Positions 36,018 to 45,927 of a stretch of 64,000 nt of DNA are shown here, piece after piece. Position 1 is the first letter of the stretch. Every line of letters begins with the position of its first letter. The notes under the pieces were generated by a model that was not told the DNA's origin, made no database searches, and saw only the letters and a program-made list of their open reading frames with translations. Source of the DNA: Desulfogranum marinum (GTDB taxonomy: Bacteria; Desulfobacterota; Desulfobulbia; Desulfobulbales; Desulfobulbaceae); NCBI RefSeq assembly GCF_016918565.1, contig NZ_JAFFQD010000009.1:57239-121238 (forward strand), in the 5' to 3' direction. A program made the translations under genes and the position numbers.

Positions 36018-39000
36018 TTACGAGTCCATCAATACTGTGCAATTCTCTTTTTCCGTTACACTATTGCGGCTCAACAATGCCGCTACATCGACCGTGATCA
36101 TAAACAGACAAGGGATAAGTACCAGAACGATGGTTGTTGCAAAAACGATCCCGTATCCCAATGACAAGGCCATTGGGATCATGAACCGTGCCTGCCTTGA
36201 GGTCTCAAATATCATCGGTGCCAACCCCCCAAAGGTTGTCAACGTGGTTAACACAATGGGACGAAACCTTCGTATTCCAGCTGCATGAATAGCTTGGTAC
36301 GGTTGTATTCCTTTTGCCATTTGTTTATTGGCAAAATCAATAAGCACCAGTGAATCGTTTACCAATACGCCAGAAAGTGCCACCATGCCCATCATACTCA
36401 TAACACTGAGATTATACCCCATCATCATATGTCCCAAGACAGCCCCTACAAGCCCAAAGGGTATCGCCATCATGACGACAAACGGCTGTATATAGCTTTT
36501 AAAGGGAATCGCCAATAAAAAATATATAAGAACCATTGCTCCGCAAAATCCAAACAGCAGACTTTGCATACTCTCTGCTCGGTCTGCCTGCCTGCCTTCA
36601 TATCCATACGAAAGACCAGGATATTTCCGTAAAAGTGCCGGCAGGATAGTTTTGTCAAGAGCGGCACTGATCGTATTGCCTTCCCCGATAGGATCGACAT
36701 CGGCCCCGACAGTTACAGTACGACGTCCTTCCCGTCGACTGATACTGGTATACGCCCTGCCCCTTTCCATTTCAGCAACATAACTAAGTGGCACAAACTC
36801 ACCATCCGGCGATTTGATCAACATCGACTCAATAGCATGTTCACTGAGTCGCTGGGATTCAGGCAATCGTACTCGAACAGACACCTCATTTCGCTCCCGT
36901 TGCTGTTTCAATGCAATAACACCCTGAAAACTGTTGCGTACCTGGCTTGCGATCGATTGGGCAGTCAAGCCGAGGCTTTCCCCTTCCGGCGTAATTTTGA
37001 AATCCAACTGTTCTTTACCCGGATTAAAACCATCATCAATATCCTTTACCTGGGGAAAGTCGGCAAGCTGTTGGGCAAGATCGCTGCCGGCCTTATCCAG
37101 TACACTTATATCACGATGGGAAAGTTCCACGGAAAGTGATTTCCCCCTGCCTGGCCCTCCTTTATCAAATTCAAATCGAAGAGACTGAAGGCCGATGATC
37201 GGCCCTGTCTCTTTGCGCCATATTTTTGTCATTTCCCGAGTTGACAAGGTGCGTAGTTCCTGATCTGCTAGGTAGGCGGTTATACTCACCTCATTGTTAT
37301 CAATGTGGGTAAAAATATCCGTAACCAGGCTCCTGCCACCGTTGCGCTCAACAACGTTCTCCAACGATGCAACAAGTTTGTCGCGTACAGCGATTGCCTT
37401 TTTGTCCGGGCTACCGTAAGGCAAGGTCGCAGTAACAGTGGCATAGTCTGATTCAACCCTTGGCATGAGAATGATACCAACTCTCCCGCTAAAGACATAC
37501 CCCAATACAATAAGTAAAATTGCTACCCCCGCGGCAACCGAAAGATATCTCCTGCGTAGGAAAAGATGAAGAGCAGGGCCGTATCCTTTGTCAATAAATT
37601 TCAGTAGCCCTGTACTGAATCTTTGCTGCCAGGCGTAGAGCGTTTTTGTGACAATATTGCCGCCCCCGGCTTTACTATGGCCAAGATGCGAGGGAAGGAT
37701 AAAAATCGCCTCTACCCAGGAGACAATAAATACCGTTACAACAACTATAGGTATAACCTTCCAGATCTTTCCCATAACTCCGGGAACAAACAGCATCGGA
37801 AGAAAAGCTGCGATATTGGTAAGGATACTAAAAGTAATGGGTACGGCAACATCTTTTGCTCCCTGTATAGCCGCCTCCACAAACCCCATATTCTGCTGCC
37901 TGTATTCATAGATGTTTTCGCCGGCGATAATTGCATCATCAACCACGATTCCTAAAGCCACAATAAAGGCAAACATGGAGATCATATTGATCGATACATC
38001 AAACAGGGGAAGAAAAAGCATTCCACCGAGAAAAGAGACCGGGATGCCCATGGTCACCCAGAAGGCAAGCTTAAAGTCCAGGAAAAGACCGAGCAACACC
38101 AACACCAGCAATAAACCGATAAAAGCATTTTTCAGTAACAACTCAAGCCGTTGCTGGTACACTATTGACTGGTCTCTGTTTATTGTCCACTGAATACCAG
38201 GCGGGAGCTCGGTCTCTATGTCGGCCATGGCTGTACGCACCGCCGCAGCGACTCCCATTGGGGTCTGATCTCCAACTCTGTACACGTCGAGAGCAATAGT
38301 TGGGTTGCCGTTAAAAGTGACCACATGATCTGATTCTTCAAATCCTTCCTTGACCGTTGCAATATCTTCAAGATACAGCACGGTGCCGTTTGTACCTGTC
38401 ACAATAGGAATCCGGCTGAATTCCATGGCCCAATCATGGCGGTCTTTTACCCTGAGCAGAATATCACCGCTGGTGGTTTCAATTTCTCCTCCAGGCAACT
38501 CGACAGAGGCTGTCTTGATGGTTGCAGCAACCGTTGCCAGCGTTAAGTTATGGGCGCGCAGTTGGTCTTGGCTGATTTCTACCTGAATTTCATAATCCCT
38601 TGCCCCAACAATACTTATCTGTGAAATTTGCTGCTGCAACAGGAGTCGATCGCGCACCTGTTCACCCAGTTCTCTTAATATTGCTTCCGAGACCTTTCCA
38701 TGCAGGCTTAATTGCAACACTTCCCGCTTTCTGGAACTTAAGGACACAACAGGTTCTTCGGATTCATCGGGAAAAGTGGTGATACGATCTATTTCCTGTT
38801 TGATTTCCTGGAGCACCTTTTGCCGATCAGCACCATCAAGCAGCTCGGCGGTCACGGTACCAGAACCTTCAGATGCTTTGGCTGATATTTCTTTTACGCC
38901 CTCCACCGACTGGACCGCTTCCTCAACGACCAGCAAAATCCCCTGCTCCACTTCCTCCGGGCTTGCCCCTGAATAAGCAACGCTAATGGCTACATTATCC

Positions 39001-39152
39001 AATTCAAAATCAGGAAAGACCTCTTTTTTAATATTAAAAGAGACAAGGAGACCACCAATAATAAGTAATATCATCAATAGGTTGGAAGTCACTCCGTTGT
39101 TGACCATCCATGCAATTGGCCCTTGAGATGATGTGCTTTTTACTTTCATCAT
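36018..39152 (-). CDS. RND-family efflux transporter, inner-membrane pump
   Basis: A 1044-residue RND permease (AcrB/HAE1-like) using proton flow to export drugs, lipids or metals across both membranes. It has TM1 near residues 20-40, two large periplasmic loops and 12 helices. The essential acidic pair of TM4 is present in ALGIVVDDAIIAGENIYEYR. Family blocks FPDFELDNVAISVAYSGASPEEVEQ and GILVNDSLVLIDFAN-like segments are seen. It is the last gene of an adaptor-pump pair with a 4-bp overlap, downstream of the outer-membrane channel gene. Substrate not predictable. Confidence 0.93.
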   Translation of the reverse strand: MMKVKSTSSQGPIAWMVNNGVTSNLLMILLIIGGLLVSFNIKKEVFPDFELDNVAISVAYSGASPEEVEQGILLVVEEAVQSVEGVKEISAKASEGSGTVTAELLDGADRQKVLQEIKQEIDRITTFPDESEEPVVSLSSRKREVLQLSLHGKVSEAILRELGEQVRDRLLLQQQISQISIVGARDYEIQVEISQDQLRAHNLTLATVAATIKTASVELPGGEIETTSGDILLRVKDRHDWAMEFSRIPIVTGTNGTVLYLEDIATVKEGFEESDHVVTFNGNPTIALDVYRVGDQTPMGVAAAVRTAMADIETELPPGIQWTINRDQSIVYQQRLELLLKNAFIGLLLVLVLLGLFLDFKLAFWVTMGIPVSFLGGMLFLPLFDVSINMISMFAFIVALGIVVDDAIIAGENIYEYRQQNMGFVEAAIQGAKDVAVPITFSILTNIAAFLPMLFVPGVMGKIWKVIPIVVVTVFIVSWVEAIFILPSHLGHSKAGGGNIVTKTLYAWQQRFSTGLLKFIDKGYGPALHLFLRRRYLSVAAGVAILLIVLGYVFSGRVGIILMPRVESDYATVTATLPYGSPDKKAIAVRDKLVASLENVVERNGGRSLVTDIFTHIDNNEVSITAYLADQELRTLSTREMTKIWRKETGPIIGLQSLRFEFDKGGPGRGKSLSVELSHRDISVLDKAGSDLAQQLADFPQVKDIDDGFNPGKEQLDFKITPEGESLGLTAQSIASQVRNSFQGVIALKQQRERNEVSVRVRLPESQRLSEHAIESMLIKSPDGEFVPLSYVAEMERGRAYTSISRREGRRTVTVGADVDPIGEGNTISAALDKTILPALLRKYPGLSYGYEGRQADRAESMQSLLFGFCGAMVLIYFLLAIPFKSYIQPFVVMMAIPFGLVGAVLGHMMMGYNLSVMSMMGMVALSGVLVNDSLVLIDFANKQMAKGIQPYQAIHAAGIRRFRPIVLTTLTTFGGLAPMIFETSRQARFMIPMALSLGYGIVFATTIVLVLIPCLFMITVDVAALLSRNSVTEKENCTVLMDS

Positions 39153-40465
39153 TTTTTCTCATTATCGTGTTGTACATATTGATTACCTGTCTCATTTTCA
39201 CTTAACATCCCTGATGCAACAGGAGTGGAACGACGCAGAAGCATGCCAGGCACCGGTGTAGAAAGATTCGATACAATCAACTCTTCTTTCGCATCTATGC
39301 CTCCAGTAATCAAAACGCTTTCCTGATTTTTGAAGGCAATGGTCACTGCACGGACATCCAGGGTTCCATCATTTTTCAACACCCACAGTTCTTTCCCGTT
39401 ACGGAGAAATTCTCTGGAAATTTCCAATGCATCTGGAACTGGAAGTCCTTCTATCTCCACCCGTACGAATGAATCAATAAGTACCTGGGGTTTATCACGA
39501 TTAGCCGGCTCGATGGCCATGGGGTCATCAACGGCAATCAGTAATCTTGCCATGCGTCCTTCGCTCTCTAAGGCAGGCAAAAGCTGGATTACCTGACCTT
39601 GCCGAAAATTCCCTGCACCCCAGGCCGCTGGATTATAAATTTTTACTGCAGAGCCTTGTTGCCCAACTTTAGCGGGTACAGATATCCATTGGAGTTGATT
39701 TTCCGGGACAGATACTTCTACCCAATAGCTGTCTGTACCGACAAGCGTGGCCAGCGAAGAAGATGAAGACACCCAGGTTCCGATATCCGCCTCACGGCTT
39801 TGGATCATGCCATTAAAAGGTGCCATAATTTTCGTTCGTTCCAAGTCGAGCTGGGCTTGCTCATATTTCGCTTGGGCAACATCCAAATCATTTTTCAGAT
39901 TATTCAACTGCGGCTGGCGAAGCATCAGGCTTTTTTCAAGCTCAGACACTTGTTCTCCCAGGAGGTCTAGTTCTCTTTGAGCCACCAGTTGATTACCTTT
40001 TTCAAGTTCAATGTTGTTTTTGGCCTGCGCGACTTGACTTGCCTGCTGCCGCACGATCAGTTGATAGTCTTTAGGGTTGATTTGGAGCAGGGTATCTCCC
40101 TTGGTGAAATTACCACCTGGGACAAGCTGCCCACTTATTGCAGTCACCTCTCCGCTTATCTGCGGTTTGAGGTCAATGGTTTGAGCAGGCTTAACCACAC
40201 CCATAGCATTAATGAGCGTTGGATATGTGCCAAACAGAGCCGGAATTGTGTCCACTAAAACGGTATGCCTGCTTTGCGGCATTGGTTTCGCCTGAGGGCC
40301 GGTTTCAAACAGATGCAATGTAATCAAGCCACCAGCTATAAGGACGGTCATCGGCAAGAAAACAGTCCACACAAAAAAAGCAAATTTGGACTGCTTAATG
40401 TGTGGTATTGTTGAACAGGAATCTAATCGTTTTTTTTCCACAGTACGAGATTGGTTGGTGTTCAT
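39149..40465 (-). CDS. RND efflux periplasmic adaptor (MFP)
   Basis: A 438-residue membrane fusion protein. One N-terminal helix (about 30-50) anchors it. Barrel-sandwich half motifs flank the coiled-coil hairpin (about 120-215; QQASQVAQAKNNIELEKGNQ), and the second lipoyl half is IMAPFNGMIQSREADIGTWV. It joins the RND pump to the outer-membrane channel. Its stop overlaps the ATG of the pump gene. The C-terminal 30 residues are hydrophilic. Confidence 0.92.
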   Translation of the reverse strand: MNTNQSRTVEKKRLDSCSTIPHIKQSKFAFFVWTVFLPMTVLIAGGLITLHLFETGPQAKPMPQSRHTVLVDTIPALFGTYPTLINAMGVVKPAQTIDLKPQISGEVTAISGQLVPGGNFTKGDTLLQINPKDYQLIVRQQASQVAQAKNNIELEKGNQLVAQRELDLLGEQVSELEKSLMLRQPQLNNLKNDLDVAQAKYEQAQLDLERTKIMAPFNGMIQSREADIGTWVSSSSSLATLVGTDSYWVEVSVPENQLQWISVPAKVGQQGSAVKIYNPAAWGAGNFRQGQVIQLLPALESEGRMARLLIAVDDPMAIEPANRDKPQVLIDSFVRVEIEGLPVPDALEISREFLRNGKELWVLKNDGTLDVRAVTIAFKNQESVLITGGIDAKEELIVSNLSTPVPGMLLRRSTPVASGMLSENETGNQYVQHDNEKK

Positions 40466-40509
40466 AGTGCTCCTATGTAGCAGGGCTTATATAATTTGTT
40501 TTGTTTAGT

Positions 40510-41922
40510 TTATATACGGCGTAGATTACCGCTATAATCCCAACCACTTCCAAGGGAGCGGCATAGCTGGATTCGATTGACTAGAATATTGGCCTGGGCA
40601 TTGAGTTCGCTTTGCTGCAACGACTGTAGAGACGTTAAAGCTGAAAGTACCCGCTCGTAATTTTCAACGCCTTTCAGATACCGTTCCTTCACCTGATCCA
40701 TACTTTGTGTTGCCAGATCAAGCTGCATCTTCAGGCTGTTAATATATTGAAGTTGTTGCTTTTCCTGGATCAGTGCATCTTCCACCTCACCTGCAGCAAC
40801 AAGTATGGCTTGGGCATAATCATGGAGTTGTTCGGCTGCCACTGCTTTTGTCCTCTCCACTTCAGCCTTGCGCCGCCCTCCATCAATAATCGGTCCGACC
40901 AGGTTTGAGGCAAAGGATGCTATGTAGTCACTGAAAATATCACCGCCATAATTGCCTGATGTCTCCACCAAAATGGTAAACCGTAGCGCCGGAAACCTGT
41001 CTGCAATTGCAGCCGCCACCCTTTTGTCGGCTGCTTGTACTGCCAAAAATGCGCTGCGTATATCCGGACGCTGACGGATCAATTCTGCAGGTATTCCAGT
41101 CAGTGGCAGCTCAGGCAATAACGTAAGCGTTGAAGGTACTTGATAAGATTTGGTCCCTGGTGCCAAACCAAGCAATATGGTTAACTGGTGTTCACTTTGT
41201 TTACGTTCAGCCTCTTTTTGTATTTTCTCGCCGTTTTTTGATTCTACTAGCTGGCGTTGTTGGAGAACATCCGCTATCGAGACCTGTCCGGTCTTGAACT
41301 GAGCAGAAACGATTTCCAGTCCCTTTCTGTTGGTTTCTATCTGTTTTTCCAATAAACGGATGGCGCAGGTCTGTTCAACCAGTTCGTACCACGTGGTGGC
41401 CACCTCTGCCGTTAACGTCATTGCCGCTGCATTCAAATCTGCTTCGGTTGCCTGCATATCCAGCATGGATGCATCCGTAGCTGAACCAATCCTCCCCCAT
41501 AAGTCGAGTTCATACTGGGCTGAAAGACCGAGGGCGAGCGCATCGGTCTTAGTAGTGGTGCCATCACTTTCAGCCGCACTGTGCGATCCTTCTGCTTCCC
41601 CATCAAGTGTTGGAAACAGCTCCGCACTAGTTTTTCGATAAACAGCCTTTGCCTGCCGAAGCCGGTCCCAACTGCTCTTTAACGAAAAATTATTTCCCAG
41701 AGCCTGCTCAATTAAATCGTTCAGTGTAGGGTCATTGAATGATAGCCACCACGATGGTGCCTGCTCCACTGTACCTGACAGCGAAAATGAAGATGTCAGT
41801 TCAACCGGCACATTTAACGCTACCGGCTTGGTGCTACATGCCGTTATCAGCAATACAGTGAGCATGCCTGCTGCAAGATTGATTTTCATTGATCCAGTTG
41901 TGTTCATATTTTTGATAGTCAT
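40510..41922 (-). CDS. Outer-membrane efflux lipoprotein (NodT/OprM type)
   Basis: A 470-residue TolC-like channel. A lipobox (LLITAC) close to residue 29 predicts a lipid-anchored Cys, so the real start may be the internal ATG at 41889 (MKINLAAGM). Typical features are APSWWLSFNDPTLNDLIEQAL, the two repeated coiled-coil halves and GLSAQYELDLWGRIGSATDA. It is the first gene of the efflux operon (44 bp before the adaptor gene) and diverges from the kinase gene at 42097. Confidence 0.92.
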   Translation of the reverse strand: MTIKNMNTTGSMKINLAAGMLTVLLITACSTKPVALNVPVELTSSFSLSGTVEQAPSWWLSFNDPTLNDLIEQALGNNFSLKSSWDRLRQAKAVYRKTSAELFPTLDGEAEGSHSAAESDGTTTKTDALALGLSAQYELDLWGRIGSATDASMLDMQATEADLNAAAMTLTAEVATTWYELVEQTCAIRLLEKQIETNRKGLEIVSAQFKTGQVSIADVLQQRQLVESKNGEKIQKEAERKQSEHQLTILLGLAPGTKSYQVPSTLTLLPELPLTGIPAELIRQRPDIRSAFLAVQAADKRVAAAIADRFPALRFTILVETSGNYGGDIFSDYIASFASNLVGPIIDGGRRKAEVERTKAVAAEQLHDYAQAILVAAGEVEDALIQEKQQLQYINSLKMQLDLATQSMDQVKERYLKGVENYERVLSALTSLQSLQQSELNAQANILVNRIQLCRSLGSGWDYSGNLRRI

Positions 41923-42096
41923 TCAAATAGTGAGACTTTGTTTGGTAGATGATGCTGCAAAAATACTCTGACAATTGGTAAGAAATGAGGAAACAATGTG
42001 TAAATGGAATTTTTCTGTGCATATTTGCCATCATTTGCTTAAAAAAAGGAAAATCCTTAAATCAGTCCAGTTCACATCAGGGAGAATTATTCAAGT

Positions 42097-43542
42097 ATGA
42101 AAATTACCATTCAATACAAGCTTTTTATGTCCATGCTTGCTGCGACAGTATTGGTAATCGGATACATGGGGGTGGTCACTCAGTGGAGTTTTGATAAAGG
42201 ATTCCTTGAATATATCGACACCCAGGAACAGGTAGAGCTGGAGTTGGTTGCCACCGAGCTAGAGGCGTATTATGCAAAGCATCAAAGTTGGGAGAGCTTA
42301 AAACAAGACAAGTACGAACTTTTTAGCATTTTCGCTAAAACCCTCCCCGAGGGGAGAAAGAAACGATATCTGCAGAAAAAAATTCGTAACAAGGAATTAC
42401 CAGCCTGGATGAACGATAAAGAACCGCCAAACGATAAAAAACACCCCACCCATCCGTTGGAACGTACAATAATCCTGGATGAATTCGGCCTTCTTTTTTT
42501 CGGTAGTCAACGTGGGGATGCTTTACCCAACCTGCGAATGCTTACTTTTGAAAAACAGGAAATCGGTGCCATCGGCCTTTACCCTCCTGAGTTTTTCCAG
42601 GACAGCCACCAGCTGCTTTTTGTTAAAAAACAAAAATTAATCATCGTGCTGGTAGCTCTGGCCGCCATCCTTATTTCCATTGGCTTGTCTCTACCTCTGG
42701 CCTTTCAGCTGACCAAGCCTGTACGCCGGCTTTCAGCAGCAGCTAGACGGCTCATTGGCGGCGACTATTCCACCCGTGTACAAGTTACCTCGAAAGATGA
42801 ACTCGGCGCGCTTTCACGAGATTTCAATACCCTTGCAGAGACGTTGGGCAAAACTGAAACCCAGCGAAAACAATGGATCAGTGATATTGCCCATGAGCTC
42901 CGGACCCCCTTGACAAGTCTCCAGGGCGAAATAGAGGCAGTACAGGATGGAATTCGTCAACCTGACCAGCAGACATTTTCCAATCTGCACCAGGGCGTAT
43001 CGAGACTAAACAGGCTTGTGGAAGATTTGTATGACTTGTCTCTTTCTGAATTAGGAGTACTCTCGTTTTACCAGGAAAAGATTGACTTTCGCGCCTTACT
43101 TGCTGACGAGGTAACAGCCAGACAAAACGATGCTGAAAAAGCTAAGCTCCGCCTCCTTCTTGACACGGAACAGAAACCGCTCATTATCTCCGGCGACAAG
43201 CAACGCCTGCAGCAGCTCTTCAATAATTTGCTGAGCAATAGTATTACGTATACAGAGCAGGGGGGAGCCATAGAAATTAGTTTGCATAGAGATAACTCGA
43301 ATATGAAATTGGACATTATGGACACAGCACCAGGAGTTCCAGACGAAGCGTTACCGCAACTTTTCAACCGTCTATTTCGGGTTGAGCAAAGCCGTAACAG
43401 ATCCCTTGGCGGTGCCGGACTTGGTCTTGCAATCTGTCAACAGATAGTGACTGCCCATAATGGAACAATCACTGCCACCCATTCTCCCACAGGAGGATTA
43501 TGGGTGCAGGTTACTTTGCCCCTTTTGGGAGAATCATCATGA
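42097..43542 (+). CDS. Membrane sensor histidine kinase (BaeS/CpxA-like)
   Basis: A 481-residue two-helix sensor kinase. TM1 is about 9-28; the periplasmic sensor of about 155 residues follows; TM2 is about 185-207. HAMP follows (FQLTKPVRRLSAAARRLIGGDY), then the H-box WISDIAHELRTPLTSLQGEIE and an ATPase domain (NNLLSNSITYTEQ; GGAGLGLAICQQI). The ATPase domain has DTAPGVPDEALPQLF at G1 where DNGPG is usual. It diverges from the RND operon and overlaps the response regulator gene by 4 bp, so it very likely senses envelope stress and controls the pump. Confidence 0.92.
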   Translation: MKITIQYKLFMSMLAATVLVIGYMGVVTQWSFDKGFLEYIDTQEQVELELVATELEAYYAKHQSWESLKQDKYELFSIFAKTLPEGRKKRYLQKKIRNKELPAWMNDKEPPNDKKHPTHPLERTIILDEFGLLFFGSQRGDALPNLRMLTFEKQEIGAIGLYPPEFFQDSHQLLFVKKQKLIIVLVALAAILISIGLSLPLAFQLTKPVRRLSAAARRLIGGDYSTRVQVTSKDELGALSRDFNTLAETLGKTETQRKQWISDIAHELRTPLTSLQGEIEAVQDGIRQPDQQTFSNLHQGVSRLNRLVEDLYDLSLSELGVLSFYQEKIDFRALLADEVTARQNDAEKAKLRLLLDTEQKPLIISGDKQRLQQLFNNLLSNSITYTEQGGAIEISLHRDNSNMKLDIMDTAPGVPDEALPQLFNRLFRVEQSRNRSLGGAGLGLAICQQIVTAHNGTITATHSPTGGLWVQVTLPLLGESS

Positions 43543-44213
43543 ATAGGAAAATTTTAATAGTCGAAGATGAACCTTCAGTAGCTGAGCTGCTGTATGATTA
43601 CCTGAAAGCATCACACTATTCTCCTCACGTTATTGACAATGGTATGGAGGTAAAGCCCTGGGTGCGACGGCATAATCCTGCACTTATTCTGCTGGATATA
43701 ATGTTGCCTGAATTGGACGGGGTTGCTGTATGCAGAGAGTTACGCACTTTCTCCACAGTACCTATCATCATGACCACGGCCAGAGTCGACGAGGTGGACC
43801 GTCTGCTTGGCCTTGAGCTGGGGGCAGATGATTATATCTGCAAACCTTATAGTCCACGGGAGGTGGTTGCTCGGGTGAAAGCAGTGCTCAGGCGAACGGA
43901 AAATGGAGAGCAAGACAGGACAGCTAACCCGATCACCATTGACGAGGCCGGATACAGGGTGTTGCTGAAGGATAAAAACCTTAATCTGACGGCTGTCGAA
44001 TTTCAATTGTTTGTCACTCTCTATGCACAGCCAGGAAGGATTTTCTCCAGGGATCAGCTGATTGATACCATCTATCCTGATCGTCGAATTGTAAATGACA
44101 GAACAATTGACAGCCATATCAAAAAACTTCGCATAAAAATCAGCAACATACAGCCAGGGTTCGAACTTATTCACTCAGTGTATGGGGTCGGGTACAAATA
44201 TGAAGAGTCATGA
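43539..44213 (+). CDS. OmpR-family response regulator
   Basis: A 224-residue regulator from the ATG at 43539 (MNRKILIVEDEPSV), which overlaps the kinase stop. The receiver has the acidic pair, the phosphoacceptor Asp in ILLDIMLPELDG, and the conserved Lys in ICKPYSPREV. The C-terminal winged helix (about 125-222) includes LTAVEFQLFVTLYAQPGRIFSRDQLID and the recognition stretch NDRTIDSHIKKLRIKI. It is the output of the cognate kinase and is expected to bind in the divergent region 41923-42096. Confidence 0.94.
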   Translation: MNRKILIVEDEPSVAELLYDYLKASHYSPHVIDNGMEVKPWVRRHNPALILLDIMLPELDGVAVCRELRTFSTVPIIMTTARVDEVDRLLGLELGADDYICKPYSPREVVARVKAVLRRTENGEQDRTANPITIDEAGYRVLLKDKNLNLTAVEFQLFVTLYAQPGRIFSRDQLIDTIYPDRRIVNDRTIDSHIKKLRIKISNIQPGFELIHSVYGVGYKYEES

Positions 44214-44236
44214 ATTGAAATAAAAAGAGAGGACAA

Positions 44237-44291
44237 ACGTTAGTTTGAGAACAGGTTACCTGCAAGATACACTTCACGGTTCTCCTAACGT
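44237..44291 (+). terminator. Long two-part hairpin after response regulator gene
   Basis: Outer arms ACGTTAG/CTAACGT (7 bp) and inner arms GAGAAC/GTTCTC (6 bp), separated by 3 unpaired bases on one side, enclose a 26-nt loop that itself contains the symmetric AGGTTACCT. The following sequence is only moderately T-rich, so terminator function is uncertain. Confidence 0.4.
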
Positions 44292-44349
44292 GTTATATTG
44301 TTTAAAAAAAATGGCTAAATTAAAAATTATGTGCTGGCATTCTGTATTT

Positions 44350-44376
44350 AATATCATTATATCATTTAATGATATT
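44350..44376. promoter_or_regulatory. AT-rich perfect inverted repeat
   Basis: AATATCATT and AATGATATT are perfect 9-bp arms with a 9-bp spacer. It lies 190 bp upstream of the solute-binding protein gene. Possible operator; nothing identifies the protein. Confidence 0.3.
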
Positions 44377-44566
44377 TATGACTTTTTCGAATCTGCTCCA
44401 TTTATACCCAGCCGCTCCTGGTAGTGGGAAGAAAAGCAAATTTGAACAGTTTCAGACAAACAAACGGCAACACGGACCTGCTCAACCGACCCGCGTATTG
44501 CAAAGTAAGAAATATTCTCCAAAATAAAAAAACAGGCGGCCAATGATCTAATTCTACAATTGGATT

Positions 44567-45415
44567 ATGAAAAGAATGCCCATACCACATATACGATTGC
44601 AATCGACCGGATTTAGACAATACTGGACGATCAGTTTGTTTATGCACCTGCTTCTTTTTTTCATTCTACCTATCTCCTCACCTGCCAAGGAAGTAATCAG
44701 TATAACGAATGGTAGCTGGCCACCCTATCTCTCTAACAAATTACCTCATTATGGATTTGCTTCTCATGTGGTTTCAGAAGCATTTGCATTGGTGGGAATT
44801 TCCGTGGAATATGGGTTTTTCCCCTGGAAAAGATCGTATGCTTATGCCAAAGCGGGAGAAGATGTTCATGGTAAAACGTGGAATGGTACAGTCATATGGG
44901 TGTATACAGAGGAGCGGGCCAAAGATTTTTTATATAGTGACCCTGTTATCATAGACACCGAAATTTTATTTCATTTAAAAAGCAAACCGCTTGACTGGAA
45001 GGTTGTTGAGGACTTACAGGGCAAAACCATCGGTGGGACACTGCATACAGCATACCCCCTTTTTGAAGAAGCCGAAAAACGTGGCATTTTAAAAATTTCG
45101 CGGGGTGGAAATTACAACATCCTGTTTAAAAAATTATATTGGCGGGATGTAGACGCTGTGCCTCAAGTGAAACATGTAGGGCGCTACTTTTTGAACACTA
45201 CTTTAACCGAAAAAGAGCGCAATCAGATTGCCTACTCGCCAACTGTTGTTCAAGAACGAAAATATCATCTACTCTTATCCAAACAAATCCCAGAAAACAT
45301 ACGATTGTTAAAACTATTTAATGAAGGACTGCAAAAACTTCGTACTCATGGACGATATGATGCCCTTCACAAGGAACTCGAACAGGGAAAATATGACATG
45401 CAGTTATCTGAATAG
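44567..45415 (+). CDS. Periplasmic solute-binding protein (SBP_bac_3 type)
   Basis: A 282-residue secreted protein with a hydrophobic signal stretch (about 26-40, MHLLLFFILPISSPAKE). The mature part looks like the amino-acid-binding periplasmic fold: ITNGSWPPYLSNKLPHYGFASHVVSEAF, then SYAYAKAGEDVHGK and LQGKTIGGTLHTAYPLFEEA. No transporter gene follows, so it may serve a sensor or an importer elsewhere; such orphan proteins are common in these bacteria. Ligand unknown. Confidence 0.78.
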   Translation: MKRMPIPHIRLQSTGFRQYWTISLFMHLLLFFILPISSPAKEVISITNGSWPPYLSNKLPHYGFASHVVSEAFALVGISVEYGFFPWKRSYAYAKAGEDVHGKTWNGTVIWVYTEERAKDFLYSDPVIIDTEILFHLKSKPLDWKVVEDLQGKTIGGTLHTAYPLFEEAEKRGILKISRGGNYNILFKKLYWRDVDAVPQVKHVGRYFLNTTLTEKERNQIAYSPTVVQERKYHLLLSKQIPENIRLLKLFNEGLQKLRTHGRYDALHKELEQGKYDMQLSE

Positions 45416-45506
45416 GATTTAAAAATATACAGGATAACGTCCTATCAACACTGCAAATGAGTACAAGAGCGACAACAAAGCTTACCCAAAAAACCAGGAA
45501 AGAAAA

Positions 45507-45671
45507 ATGAACAACATTCACGAAAAAGATTGGGCAGACGATAGCTGGTGCGGACATACCGGCATGGATAATTTTTCTGATTACTGTGTTGTCGAAAAAA
45601 AAGAAAACAACGTGGTAATAGATAAGCCTGACGGCGCTACAGAGGAGAAGAGCAGTAGCGAAAAAGAATAA
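45507..45671 (+). CDS. Small acidic protein, possibly truncated by stop
   Basis: A 54-residue ORF with a good ribosome site (AGGAAAG, 5-6 bp before the ATG). It starts MNNIHEKDWADDSWCGHTGM, is acidic and polar, and ends SSSEKE at a TAA. The same frame stays open for 28 further codons (45672-45755) and would encode TFWEKLSLWVKFTLVICGVV, a plausible membrane helix, ending in TGA. So the TAA may be a nonsense mutation or a point of readthrough in an ancestral protein of about 83 residues with one C-terminal helix. I do not recognise the family. Confidence 0.5.
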   Translation: MNNIHEKDWADDSWCGHTGMDNFSDYCVVEKKENNVVIDKPDGATEEKSSSEKE

Positions 45672-45867
45672 ACATTTTGGGAAAAGCTTTCTCTTTGGGT
45701 GAAATTTACTCTTGTCATATGCGGCGTTGTCGCAGGAGCAGAAAATACAAAAGATTGAATGGTTGAGAGCTGGGCCTCGTCTCGAATCGCGCCAAGCGGC
45801 AAAGAAGAATTATAACGTTTTTCATGGGCCATCGCGTCAATCTTTTTTGCTAAGATTGTACAAAAGG

Positions 45868-45903
45868 AAAAAAGGGCTGTTGGCCAACATGACCAACAGC
45901 CCT
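45868..45903 (-). terminator. Rho-independent terminator of nrfHA
   Basis: GGGCTGTTGG and CCAACAGCCC pair perfectly over 10 bp with a 9-nt loop. On the minus strand the stem is followed by TTTTTTCC. It lies 25 bp past the nrfA stop. Confidence 0.85.
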
Positions 45904-45927
45904 ATCTACGATATACGTGGTGAAGGT

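Larger units (their letters stand above)
44214..44566. other. Intergenic region with two hairpins
   Basis: No gene is seen. A long hairpin (44237-44291: ACGTTAG and GAGAAC paired with GTTCTC and CTAACGT, loop 26 nt) lies 24 bp after the response regulator stop and may end that operon. An AT-rich perfect inverted repeat (AATATCATT / AATGATATT, 44350-44376) lies further on and could be an operator for the next gene. Confidence 0.5.
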
